NCBI GenBank assembly: GCA_947652925.1
Contig: CANTEW010000015.1
Location: forward strand, 1 to 52,701
Direction of reading: 5' to 3'
Source of the DNA: an uncultured Lachnospiraceae bacterium
GTDB lineage: Bacteria > Bacillota > Clostridia > Lachnospirales > Lachnospiraceae
DNA length: 52,701 nt
Under the pieces are notes generated by a model that worked only from the letters and a program-made list of their open reading frames with translations, was not told the origin of the DNA and did not search any database. Positions 1 through 8,606 of this stretch are shown piece by piece; the first letter of the stretch is position 1, and each line of letters starts with the position of its first letter. The translations under genes were made by a program, and so were the position numbers.

Positions 1-67
1 ACCAGAATGTCAGGATAAGGAATGATATCGTATATGCAGTTTTGAAGGTACGCAAGAAAAGAGATAT

Positions 68-140
68 TCCTCGATAGCTCAGTTGGTAGAGCGCGCGGCT
101 GTTAACCGCGTTGTCGTAGGTTCGAGTCCTACTCGGGGAG
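68..140 (+). tRNA. tRNA-Asn (GTT)
   Basis: A 73-base cloverleaf can be folded by hand. The acceptor stem pairs 68-74 with 133-139, with one T-G wobble, and the discriminator is G at 140. The anticodon stem pairs 94-98 with 106-110, and its seven-base loop carries GTT at 101-103, which reads Asn codons. The TTCGAGT T-loop sequence is present. CCA is not encoded. No clear promoter is visible in the 67 bases before it, so it may be the last gene of a transcript that begins outside the window. Confidence 0.97.
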
Positions 141-145
141 CTGAA

Positions 146-187
146 AGAGCTATTTACTTATATTAAGAGTAAATAGCTCTTTTTATT
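146..187 (+). terminator. Rho-independent terminator after tRNA-Asn
   Basis: A perfect 13-base-pair stem (146-158 with 168-180) closes a 9-base loop and is followed by a T-rich tract from 180. It ends the tRNA transcript and separates it from the Hpt gene. Confidence 0.93.
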
Positions 188-234
188 TAGATATAGAAAA
201 CCCTATATTTATAAAGTGTTCACAGGAATTTTAC

Positions 235-262
235 TTTACAATGCGGAAAAAAAGCGTATAAT
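235..262 (+). promoter_or_regulatory. Sigma-A promoter for the Hpt gene
   Basis: TTTACA at 235-240 and TATAAT at 257-262 are separated by 16 bases. The -10 is a perfect consensus and the -35 matches five of six positions. Transcription would start near 269, giving a leader of about 78 bases before the ATG at 347. Confidence 0.8.
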
Positions 263-346
263 CATGAGTAAGATCAAAGATATAATATAGGTAAGTTGGC
301 ACTTTGCCCACAGTGTGAGGGTTTGGTTGCCAGAAAGGGGCAGATT

Positions 347-697
347 ATGGATTTAAAAAGCTTTTATAGCAATGTTGGTGGAGATTATGATGTGATGATG
401 GGCAGAATGGGAAATAAAGAGGAACGGATCATAAAATTTTTAAATAAATTTATGAATGACCCCAGTTTTGAAAATCTAAAAGAAGCTTTATCCACCGGCA
501 ATGCGGAAGAAGCTTTTCGGGCGGCCCATACCATCAAAGGTGTAGCGCTGAATCTGGAACTCATGGATCTGCAGGCATCTAGTGGACGTTTAACAGATAT
601 ATTGCGGGATGGGGAGATCCCCGCGGAAGCACAGGAGATCCTTACGCAGGTAGAGACAGATTATCAGAAAGCGACAGAATGTATCTCCCAGCTGTGA
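347..697 (+). CDS. Stand-alone Hpt-domain phosphotransfer protein
   Basis: A 116-residue protein made of a single histidine phosphotransfer (Hpt) domain. The signature AHTIKGVALNL places the phosphorylatable histidine at residue 61. Hpt domains relay phosphate between response-regulator receiver domains, in the cytoplasm or at the membrane. The start at 347 was chosen because AAAGGGG lies six bases upstream. An in-frame TTG at 296 would add 17 residues with a poorer ribosome site. It has its own promoter and no kinase or receiver gene beside it, so its partners must be encoded elsewhere. The protein is acidic, with no membrane segment. The domain call is firm; the pathway is unknown. Confidence 0.9.
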   Translation: MDLKSFYSNVGGDYDVMMGRMGNKEERIIKFLNKFMNDPSFENLKEALSTGNAEEAFRAAHTIKGVALNLELMDLQASSGRLTDILRDGEIPAEAQEILTQVETDYQKATECISQL

Positions 698-814
698 TCT
701 TTCAAACACGCTCTGCCCCTTCTGTTTCATGTTTTATGTATAAATGTTTACAGGGCATCAAATAATAGGGGCAGGTACTATAAAAATCTAACATAGAGAT
801 TGGATGGCCGATCT

Positions 815-3361
815 ATGGATATAAGGAAGAAGATAAATGATCTTAAGGCGGATCTTCAGGAATATAGAGAGATCAAGGAAGAACGCAGATCAGCAAAAAA
901 TAAAAACGATCACCAGGTCCTCCTTACCCAGTATGCAGATGTCTATCAAAAACGCGTCTCAGAAAAAACAGTGTTGTATGAAAGTTTCTGGGGCAGAGGG
1001 CTGGTAGACAACCCTTACGCTATTTTTTTGGGATTATTAGGTCGGAAGGAGTTCAGGGATCTTAAACATATCTGGGTGATCGATGATCTTGAAGAAAATC
1101 AACCGATCATGGACATGTACCAGGATAGGAAAAATGTTGTATTTGTGAAATATCAGAGTAAAGAATACGTGGAGGCTCTGGCCACAGCTAAATATCTGAT
1201 CAACAATACTACATTTCAGAGCTTTTTTTCAAAAAAGCCTGAGCAGATCTATGTGAACACCTGGCATGGCACACCGATCAAGACCATGGGATATCAGATA
1301 CCGGATGGGAGTTTCGGAGTTGCGAATATCGTACGGAATTTTTTGAGTGCTGATCATCTCCTCTCTGCGAATCCACATATGACCCAGATGTATCTGCACA
1401 GCTATAAGATGGAAGGGATCTATCCAGGTGAGATCATCCAGGAGGGCTATCCAAGAAATGATCTGCTGGTCAAGGCATCCTCTGCATCTGTTAGAGACAG
1501 ATTGGCGGCGTATGGGATCAAGATCCAAGATCATCGGAAGATCATCTTATATGCTCCAACATGGAGGGAAAGTGGGTCTGGAAAAGCGATCATAAATCCC
1601 ACAGAATTACTGGAGGTAAAAGAGCGGCTGGAGGATGCTGTAGATCCGGGAGAATATCAGATCCTCATCAAACCGCATCAATTGGTATATCGGCAGTTAA
1701 AAGATCTGGAAGAATATCGTGGTCTGTTAGTGCCTTCTGTCATTGATGCCAATGAGCTCATGCATATCACAGATATCCTCATATCGGATTACTCCAGCAT
1801 TTTTTTGGATTATATGGTATTGGACAGGCCTATCTTATTTTATATCCCGGATCTGGAAGAATATCGGAAGAACAGAGGACTGGATCTTATGCCAGAGGAG
1901 CTGCCGGGGCCGGCGTCCGCTGATCTGGGAGAGATCATAAGTGAGATCAGGGACATCGGCAGCATCTGGGAGAGATATGGAGAGCGTTACCAGTCTATAA
2001 AAAAACGTATGTGTCCATATGAAGACGGCGCGGTCAGCGACCGGGTGGTGGATGCTGTTTTTGGAGTGACTGGTGACTACAGGCGTATACGCACGGAAAA
2101 AACAAAGGAGAGGTTGCTCTTGCATGGGGGAAAGATCATGGAAAATGGCATCTCCCATTCGTTTTTAAATCTATTGGAACAGGTGGATCATGAACGGTTT
2201 GATGTGACCGTCTATATAGCGGAGGATCCCGGGAACCCGGCCATGCGGCAGAATATCAATGATATCCCGGAACAGGTCCGTGTACTGGTGCGTACGGGGG
2301 CTTGTGTGTCCACAGTGGATGAAGATGCCAGAAGGGAATTTGTCACGCGCAGAGGGATGTATGACAGCATGATGCGCAGGATATATCCGATCCAGATGGC
2401 AAAGAGAGAATTCCGCAGGTGTTTTGGGGATGCGCGATTCGATTACATTGTAAATTTTGAAGGATATAACTCCATGTATTCGATCGTCCTACTCCAGGGA
2501 CAGGCGAAGATAAAGTCCATATGGATGCATTCAGATATAGGGGCTGATATGGAGCGTACAGTGAAAGGAAAGAAAACGCTCCGCAAGGCGTTGAATTTTA
2601 ATGTCTCTTTATATCCGCAGTATGACAGACTGGTCTCCTGTGGAAGATCGGTCATGGAAGTGAACCGGAAGAGACTGGGGACGGACAGGACGTTCCAGAA
2701 TTTTGTCTATGCTAAAAATACTGTGAATGAGAAAAGGATCAGAGCGAATCTGGAGGATCATGAAAACGTATCGTTAAAAGGGATGCAGTATGGGATACAA
2801 AATGTGGAAGAAGACCATGCGAATAAAATGTCTGCCCAATTGATCCCTCTCCCCGATACAAGAACGATAAACTTTGTGACGATGGGACGGTTGTCCACGG
2901 AAAAGAATCATATGGCATTGCTCCGGGCCTTTGCGCGGCTGCACGGAGAGTACCCGGAGACCAGATTATACATCCTTGGGGATGGGCCTCTGCGTGAACA
3001 GGAGGAGAGGAAGATATTTAGTCTTGGACTGGAAGACAAAGTGTTCCTCCCGGGAAATGTCAAAAACCCTTTTTCCGTCATGCGCAGGTGTCATTGTTTT
3101 ATCCTGCCGTCTATCCATGAAGGGCAGCCAATGGTACTCTTGGAAGCCAGGGCTATCCATATGCCTATCATCGTATCGGATTTTTCAACTGTGGTCGACA
3201 GTATCCTGCCTGAAGGACAGCTTTTGATCCAGCCGACGGAAGAAGCCATATTGGAGGGCATGGGAGCTTTTATGCGCGGGAAGGTACCTGCAGATTATGC
3301 GTTTGATGTGCAGGCATATAATAGGGAGGCATATCAGGAGTTTTTACAGGCTGTTACTTAG
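815..3361 (+). CDS. CDP-glycerol glycerophosphotransferase-GT4 glycosyltransferase fusion
   Basis: An 848-residue two-domain enzyme. Residues about 70-400 are a TagB/TagF-like glycerophosphotransferase with NTWHGTP at 148-154 and SDYSS at 324-328, the two signature blocks of that family. Residues about 425-848 are a GT4-type glycosyltransferase: a GGKIMENGISHS-like N-terminal fold, GRLSTEKN, a GDGPLR block, and the EGQPMVLLE motif with its two glutamates at 769 and 777. It would transfer polyol-phosphate from a CDP donor and a sugar from a nucleotide donor during surface-polymer assembly at the inner membrane face. ATG 815 has GGATGG upstream; a TTG at 800 is the alternative. It begins the long glycan locus, although I see no convincing promoter between 698 and 814. 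The exact donor and acceptor are unknown. Confidence 0.87.
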   Translation: MDIRKKINDLKADLQEYREIKEERRSAKNKNDHQVLLTQYADVYQKRVSEKTVLYESFWGRGLVDNPYAIFLGLLGRKEFRDLKHIWVIDDLEENQPIMDMYQDRKNVVFVKYQSKEYVEALATAKYLINNTTFQSFFSKKPEQIYVNTWHGTPIKTMGYQIPDGSFGVANIVRNFLSADHLLSANPHMTQMYLHSYKMEGIYPGEIIQEGYPRNDLLVKASSASVRDRLAAYGIKIQDHRKIILYAPTWRESGSGKAIINPTELLEVKERLEDAVDPGEYQILIKPHQLVYRQLKDLEEYRGLLVPSVIDANELMHITDILISDYSSIFLDYMVLDRPILFYIPDLEEYRKNRGLDLMPEELPGPASADLGEIISEIRDIGSIWERYGERYQSIKKRMCPYEDGAVSDRVVDAVFGVTGDYRRIRTEKTKERLLLHGGKIMENGISHSFLNLLEQVDHERFDVTVYIAEDPGNPAMRQNINDIPEQVRVLVRTGACVSTVDEDARREFVTRRGMYDSMMRRIYPIQMAKREFRRCFGDARFDYIVNFEGYNSMYSIVLLQGQAKIKSIWMHSDIGADMERTVKGKKTLRKALNFNVSLYPQYDRLVSCGRSVMEVNRKRLGTDRTFQNFVYAKNTVNEKRIRANLEDHENVSLKGMQYGIQNVEEDHANKMSAQLIPLPDTRTINFVTMGRLSTEKNHMALLRAFARLHGEYPETRLYILGDGPLREQEERKIFSLGLEDKVFLPGNVKNPFSVMRRCHCFILPSIHEGQPMVLLEARAIHMPIIVSDFSTVVDSILPEGQLLIQPTEEAILEGMGAFMRGKVPADYAFDVQAYNREAYQEFLQAVT

Positions 3362-3373
3362 GAGGAGGTGTGG

Positions 3374-5161
3374 ATGATGGCAGATACAGAAACTTTACAG
3401 AGTCTAACAACCACATATGCGGATCTTCTGCAGTATCCTGTTGAGCAAAAGGATCTCTTTTTTTTGGTCTCCAGAGAGGGTGGAGAGCAAAATATCTTAA
3501 TGCGGCTCTATGATTCAATGAGAAAACATCCTTCTTTCCAGGGATATTCCATTTATTTTTCTATCTTCAAAATGAATAAAGAGATAAGAGGATGGTGTCG
3601 GCAGAGAAAGGTCAAACGGGTCTCCTGGGAAGGGGAGGCGTATCTGCGGCTACTGGCCACATCCGCATGTATCATATCGGATGTAAAGCTGCCCATCTAT
3701 TTCTGCCGCAGAAAAGGGCAGATGTATTGGAATCTGGCAAACATACAGGATAGGGAGACAAGACAGCAGAAATGCAGGACGGAGTATGAGCAGAAGGTGG
3801 CCCTGTGGCGGCTCAGCCAGGATCTTCTGCAGAGTTCACATATACTGGCCACAGATGCACGGGATGTGCAGCTGTTGAGGGACGAGTATCTTCTGGAAAA
3901 TGTGTATGAGGGGCTGGTCTACAGGATAGACGGGATCCATCAACAGGAGGGCCAGGTTGGACAGCTCAGGGATCTGCTCATGCAGGAGGACCCGAAAGGG
4001 GTCAGGACAGAGGTCTTGCGCTCCACCGAAAAAAAACATAAAGTACTGATCCAGATGGATTGGAATCAAAAAGATCAGTTGAGGGAATGGGTGTCTGTAT
4101 GGCTGCGCTATGTGGATCATGACAGATACGATGTGACTCTCGTGACTGGGAGAGCGAGAGATACGGTCGATCTGTATAAGTTGTCCAGGCTGCCGGAGAA
4201 GATCAGAGTGATGGTGCGCAGGGGCTATACGCTCTGCCAAGAGCAGAAGAAAGAGCGACTCAGGGAATATGACAGGGATTTCTGGCTGATGTCAGAAGAG
4301 GAACGCAGGGATGGCCATCTGGATATGCAGGAGATCTATGAAAATGAATGGAGAAAGATATTTGGATGTGCCTGCTTTGACACTATCGTATCCACTTCCA
4401 TGCATCCTCTGTGGTATCTAGGGACTCAAAAGCATTGTGTCCGCAGGGTCTTTATCGCTACCAGGGAGATCAACAGCCGATCGGGGGCGACGGGGGAGGA
4501 CCTGTGCAGATGGGAAAATAAATGGGCGGCAATGAGAAAGATGGACGCAGTCTTCTGGTTTGGCACAGAGACGCTGACATTTGATTGGGATCTGGACGGG
4601 CTACGCAAACTCCCCACGCCAGTGCCGGTGGGATGGCTGGAAAACGATACAGGGCATCTGACCACATTGCAGTATCAGGAACGTGGATATGCCCTGCTGT
4701 TACAGGGAAAAGACTGGAAAGAACTGCGGGGACAGGTGGAATTTATCCCGATCCCGCCGCTGGATCAGAAAGCTTATGTGGCCTGTGGGCCGCTCAGTAA
4801 GGTCCTTCCTGGGTTTCGGCTGATACGCGAAAGAGAACCAGATAGTTTTCTGTATATCTTTGTCGAGGACCTGCCGGACCGAACGGATATCCTGGAAGAA
4901 GAGCTGAAAGGATATGTGGTGCCGATCGGCGGGGTGGTATGTGGGGACATACCAGGAGCGTTTGAGTATTTTCAACGGTTTCAGGGCGGCCTGGTCCATC
5001 ATACAGAAGTTTCCGGGCGGCTGGCATCTATGATGGGATTGTTGGGGAGACCCGTGTACAAAGTGGATGACGACCACATAGAGGAGATCTCTATCCAGAT
5101 AGACAGGGACAGGCTTTATACCCAGGGCAAGGAAGCTGTAGAACATATCTGGGAAAGTTAG
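3374..5161 (+). CDS. Degenerate TagF/GT4-like protein, probably without catalysis
   Basis: A 595-residue protein whose layout follows its neighbour but lacks its active-site blocks. Residues about 20-200 resemble the first half of a CDP-glycerol glycerophosphotransferase. The segment ending RRKGQMYWNLANIQ lines up with KKKGQIITNTWHGTP of the enzyme at 12381, so the WHGTP block is lost. The SDYSS block is also absent. From about residue 220 it resembles the acceptor half of the GT4 domain in the preceding gene (RYDVTLVTG, RVMVRRGY), but I find no E-x7-E donor motif. ATG 3374 follows GGAGGAGG by five bases. The frame is intact for almost 600 codons, which argues for a retained function, perhaps scaffolding or regulation, rather than decay. 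Function unknown. Confidence 0.7.
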   Translation: MMADTETLQSLTTTYADLLQYPVEQKDLFFLVSREGGEQNILMRLYDSMRKHPSFQGYSIYFSIFKMNKEIRGWCRQRKVKRVSWEGEAYLRLLATSACIISDVKLPIYFCRRKGQMYWNLANIQDRETRQQKCRTEYEQKVALWRLSQDLLQSSHILATDARDVQLLRDEYLLENVYEGLVYRIDGIHQQEGQVGQLRDLLMQEDPKGVRTEVLRSTEKKHKVLIQMDWNQKDQLREWVSVWLRYVDHDRYDVTLVTGRARDTVDLYKLSRLPEKIRVMVRRGYTLCQEQKKERLREYDRDFWLMSEEERRDGHLDMQEIYENEWRKIFGCACFDTIVSTSMHPLWYLGTQKHCVRRVFIATREINSRSGATGEDLCRWENKWAAMRKMDAVFWFGTETLTFDWDLDGLRKLPTPVPVGWLENDTGHLTTLQYQERGYALLLQGKDWKELRGQVEFIPIPPLDQKAYVACGPLSKVLPGFRLIREREPDSFLYIFVEDLPDRTDILEEELKGYVVPIGGVVCGDIPGAFEYFQRFQGGLVHHTEVSGRLASMMGLLGRPVYKVDDDHIEEISIQIDRDRLYTQGKEAVEHIWES

Positions 5162-5173
5162 GATGAGATTAAA

Positions 5174-6553
5174 TTGAGAAGACGAGAGTACTTTAGAAGG
5201 ATCGTGATGTTTGTCTTGGCATCCCTGGTGGTCTTCGCACAATCGGCTTTATTCGCTGTGGTGTGGTATTCTTATTACCGGGGATTGATCTTCGAACCTT
5301 TCTGGAATAAGGGGAACTGGGTGCTGATCGCTATGTATGCGCTGCTCCTGATCTTATTTTCCAGATTATTTGGCGGCCTGCGGGTGGGGTATCTGAAACG
5401 GATGGATGATATCTATTCCCTCACATTGGCAGGCATCTGTACAGATATCGTGATCTATCTGCAGATCACACTAATCAATCGATGGTTCTTATCTCCGGTA
5501 CCTCTTTTGATCATGACGCTGGTACAGTTTTTGGTGATCGTGGTGTGGACGTTCGGGTCCCGCTATCTATTCAATCATCTGTACGGCGCCAGGAGGATGC
5601 TGGTGGTCTACGGAGACCGTAAGCCAGATCAGCTGATCCGGAAGATGGAGGCCAGGAAAGACAAATATAACATCAGTGGACAGATACACATCAGTGCGGG
5701 AGAAAAAGAGATCTATCGGATGATGAGAGAATACGAAGCGGTCATCATCTGGGACCTTCCGTCACAGATACGGAACAGATATCTGAAATATTGTTTTGCC
5801 CATTCCATCCGTTGTTATATCACACCGAAGATATCGGATGTGATATTGACTGGGACTGACCGGATACATTTATTTGACACACCGCTCTTAGTGGCCAGGA
5901 ATATAGGCCTGAATGCAGAACAACTGGCCTTCAAACGGGTGATGGACATTGTGATCTCGATCATCAGCATCATCATATCTTCACCGATCATGCTGGTGTG
6001 TGCCGCTGCAGTGAAGGCATATGATAAAGGTCCTGTTTTTTACCGGCAGGAGCGTCTGACGCAGAATGGCAAGACTTTCCGTATCTTTAAGTTCCGGAGT
6101 ATGCGTGTAGATTCAGAATCCAGCGGCGCACGCCTGGCATCGAAGCATGACAGCAGGATCACGCCGGTGGGGAAAGTATTGCGCAACCTGCATTTTGATG
6201 AACTCCCACAGCTTTTTAATGTGCTGGCGGGAGATATGTCTCTTGTAGGGCCGCGGCCGGAGAGAAAAGAGTTGATGAGAGAATACCAGCGGGAGATACC
6301 GGAGTTCTATTATCGGCTGAAGGTAAAAGCGGGGTTGACAGGGTATGCACAGGTGTACGGAAAATATAACACGACCCCGTATGACAAATTAAAGCTGGAT
6401 CTCTTTTATATCGAAAATTATTCGGTCATGCTGGACATCAAGCTCATGTTCATGACATTCCGGATATTGTTCCAAAAAGAAACATCAGAGGGGGTAGACG
6501 ACCGGCAGGCCAATGCCCTGTTGGATTCGGTGCGTGAGGAGAAAGACCGATGA
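5174..6553 (+). CDS. Initiating sugar-phosphate transferase (polyprenyl-phosphate type)
   Basis: A 459-residue membrane enzyme of the bacterial sugar transferase family (WbaP/WcaJ type), which moves a hexose-1-phosphate from a UDP-sugar to undecaprenyl phosphate to start a lipid-linked glycan. The N-terminal part has about four hydrophobic segments within residues 8-120, then a CoA-binding-3-like region. The catalytic domain from about residue 255 shows a membrane helix, GPVFYRQER, FKFRSM, HFDELPQLFNVL, GDMSLVGPRPE and GLTGYAQVYG. The start is probably TTG 5174 after AGGATGAGA; ATG 5207 also has a ribosome site (AGAAGG). It overlaps the next gene by four bases. A second enzyme of this family lies at 48083. 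The sugar specificity cannot be read from sequence. Confidence 0.92.
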   Translation: MRRREYFRRIVMFVLASLVVFAQSALFAVVWYSYYRGLIFEPFWNKGNWVLIAMYALLLILFSRLFGGLRVGYLKRMDDIYSLTLAGICTDIVIYLQITLINRWFLSPVPLLIMTLVQFLVIVVWTFGSRYLFNHLYGARRMLVVYGDRKPDQLIRKMEARKDKYNISGQIHISAGEKEIYRMMREYEAVIIWDLPSQIRNRYLKYCFAHSIRCYITPKISDVILTGTDRIHLFDTPLLVARNIGLNAEQLAFKRVMDIVISIISIIISSPIMLVCAAAVKAYDKGPVFYRQERLTQNGKTFRIFKFRSMRVDSESSGARLASKHDSRITPVGKVLRNLHFDELPQLFNVLAGDMSLVGPRPERKELMREYQREIPEFYYRLKVKAGLTGYAQVYGKYNTTPYDKLKLDLFYIENYSVMLDIKLMFMTFRILFQKETSEGVDDRQANALLDSVREEKDR

Positions 6554-7293
6554 GCGATCCTTTAGTTTCTGTGATCATGCCTGCACATGATAACGGGGAA
6601 TATATCTGCCAGGCGGTGGATTCCGTTTACAGACAGCAGGTGCCTTTAGAATTGATCGTGGTGGATGATGCCTCCACGGATGATACGCAAAAAAGATTGG
6701 GAGCTTACCGGCAGAGGCCGGATTTTTATTATGTGAGGAATGCATCCAATCAGGGTGTGGCTGCCTCCAGGAACCGGGGGGTCTCTATGGCCAGAGGGGA
6801 CTATGTGGCTTTCTTGGACTCTGATGACTGGTGGGCAGATGGAAAATTAAAAGAACAGCTGCATGTGATGGAAAAGAGCGGCGCGGTGCTGTGTTCCACA
6901 GGGCGGGAACTGATGTGTCCGGATGGGAGCAGCACAGGAAAGTATATAGGGGTCAAAGAGAGGGTCACATACCGGGAACTCTTAAAACATAACAGTATCA
7001 ATTGTTCGTCAGTCCTCTTGTCGGTCCAGGTGGCCAGAGAGTTCCCCATGTGCCATGACCAGAGTCATGAGGATTATATCACCTGGCTGAGGATCCTGAA
7101 AAAATATGGATGGGCCAGGGGGATCGACAAGCCCTATCTAAAGTGCCGGCTCAGTGCAAAAGGAAAATCAAGGGATAAATTAAGGTCAGCGAAGATGACT
7201 TTTCAGGTGTACCGTTATATGGGATACAGCATAGTGAAAAGTTGTTTGTTTTTCATATCTTATGCTGTCCATGGCGTATGTAAATACAGATAG
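6550..7293 (+). CDS. GT2 family glycosyltransferase
   Basis: A 247-residue inverting GT-A enzyme. Residues 5-110 carry the usual family 2 pattern: VSVIMPAHDNGEYI, VVDDASTDDT, NQGVAASRNRG and FLDSDDWW, the last holding the metal-binding acidic cluster. A SHEDYITW stretch near residue 176 matches the catalytic-base region. There is no membrane segment apart from a hydrophobic C-terminal stretch near residues 230-242. Its ATG overlaps the stop of the sugar-phosphate transferase gene by four bases, so it probably adds the second sugar of the lipid-linked unit. Donor unknown. Confidence 0.92.
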   Translation: MSDPLVSVIMPAHDNGEYICQAVDSVYRQQVPLELIVVDDASTDDTQKRLGAYRQRPDFYYVRNASNQGVAASRNRGVSMARGDYVAFLDSDDWWADGKLKEQLHVMEKSGAVLCSTGRELMCPDGSSTGKYIGVKERVTYRELLKHNSINCSSVLLSVQVAREFPMCHDQSHEDYITWLRILKKYGWARGIDKPYLKCRLSAKGKSRDKLRSAKMTFQVYRYMGYSIVKSCLFFISYAVHGVCKYR

Positions 7294-7301
7294 GATGGTG
7301 G

Positions 7302-8507
7302 ATGATGGATAACAGGTTAAAAAATCTCCCATATGTGCAATGGCAGGACCGGTCACCTGCCCTGGGCATCAGGCAGGATCAGTGGGTCTTCTCTTCTACA
7401 GAGAACAGGCATTTTGATTCCAATTCCCGCTATCTGTTCCTATATGTGTATGAGAACCTGCCGGATATCACCCCCGTGTATGTGATGAACGACCCGAAGA
7501 GGAGGAAAGAACTCCAGAGGGCATATCCCAGGGCCAAGATCATAGATACGGATACCCGCGCCGGGATACGCACGGCTCTGGAGTCAGGCGTGTGGTTTAC
7601 TTCCGCGGGGCTTCCTGTCTACGGCGTGGGACTGGCCAAACGGCGCCTGGTCATAAATCTGTGGCATGGGGTACCGTTGAAAAAGATCAATCTGGCGGAA
7701 GAGAAGAAGCGTTTGTTGTACCGGATCTATTTTCCCCTCCTTTTTTCAAAAAATTATACTTGGGTCGTGACAACATCTCCCCATCTGATACCTGTCATGC
7801 GGGCCAGTTTTGGGATCAGGAGGGAGCAGGTAAAGGTGTGGGGGCAGCCGCGCAATGATAACTTGTTCCGGAGCCGGGATGCGGGAGAGGTCCTGCGCAG
7901 TATCTACCCGGATCTGCCGGAGTTTGAGAAAGCTGTGCTGTATGCGCCTACCCATCGGGAGGGAAAAAAGGTACGGCTCTTTCCATTTGGGGATCTCAAT
8001 AAGGAGGAGTTGGCTGGTTTTCTGGAGCGGGAGAAGATCATGATCTGTATCCGTATGCATTCGTATACAGATCCTTTGGAGGGAGTGTCCTGGGGGCAGG
8101 AGGATCTGATGGATCTGGCGGATCTTTCCAGGATCGTCTGGCTGGATGAGGAGCGGGCGGAAGATGTTATGGAAGTGTTGGATATCTTTGACCTGCTGAT
8201 CACGGACTATTCCAGCATCTATATTGATTTTTTGCTGACGGGCAGGCCCATGCTGTTCCTCCCTTATGATGAGAGGGGGTACCTGGAGGGGAGAGGTCTG
8301 AATTTTCCTTATGACAAAGTCACTCCAGGACCAAAACCGAAGACATTCCAGGATTTCTGTGTACAGATGAAAAAGCTGCTGGCAGGAGAAGACAGGTATG
8401 TAAAGAGACGAGAGAGGGCGGGACAGTATTTTAACGAGATCGATGGGCCGTGTTGTGGGAAGATCTGCGCGTGGGTGCAGGACTATCTGCGGGACATGGT
8501 CTTATGA
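7302..8507 (+). CDS. CDP-glycerol glycerophosphotransferase, single domain (TagB/TagF-like)
   Basis: A 401-residue stand-alone member of the family otherwise found here as fusions. It contains NLWHGVPLKK near residue 120, the ITDYSSIYIDF block near residue 305, and RPMLFLPYD after it, which are the family's catalytic and CDP-binding landmarks. TagB-like enzymes add the first glycerol phosphate to a lipid-linked disaccharide, and longer TagF enzymes polymerise; this short form fits a primase-like role. Two consecutive ATGs (7302, 7305) follow AGGATGGTGG. It ends the first block of the locus, and a strong promoter follows at 8533. Confidence 0.9.
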   Translation: MMDNRLKNLPYVQWQDRSPALGIRQDQWVFSSTENRHFDSNSRYLFLYVYENLPDITPVYVMNDPKRRKELQRAYPRAKIIDTDTRAGIRTALESGVWFTSAGLPVYGVGLAKRRLVINLWHGVPLKKINLAEEKKRLLYRIYFPLLFSKNYTWVVTTSPHLIPVMRASFGIRREQVKVWGQPRNDNLFRSRDAGEVLRSIYPDLPEFEKAVLYAPTHREGKKVRLFPFGDLNKEELAGFLEREKIMICIRMHSYTDPLEGVSWGQEDLMDLADLSRIVWLDEERAEDVMEVLDIFDLLITDYSSIYIDFLLTGRPMLFLPYDERGYLEGRGLNFPYDKVTPGPKPKTFQDFCVQMKKLLAGEDRYVKRRERAGQYFNEIDGPCCGKICAWVQDYLRDMVL

Positions 8508-8532
8508 CAGGGGTCAAGAGGTCGGTGGAGTG

Positions 8533-8561
8533 TTGAATTTCGCTCTGTTTTGTGCTATGAT
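8533..8561 (+). promoter_or_regulatory. Extended -10 promoter ahead of the exporter genes
   Basis: TTGAAT at 8533-8538 and TATGAT at 8556-8561 are 17 bases apart, with TGC directly before the -10 (an extended -10). Transcription would begin near 8568. This gives the exporter, tagD and downstream genes a start independent of the upstream glycosyltransferases. Confidence 0.75.
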
Positions 8562-8606
8562 CTTACAAGCGCGGATCGTTCATTTACACCGGAGGGAAAA
8601 AACAGG

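Noticed and set aside
713-774. Inverted repeat CTGCCCCT / AGGGGCAG before the first glycan gene
   Set aside because: The arms are only eight bases with about 46 between them, and no T-run follows; it is likely chance.
68-800. Integration site of a mobile element at tRNA-Asn
   Set aside because: No integrase, recombinase or transposase is visible in the window, and I saw no second copy of the tRNA 3' end.
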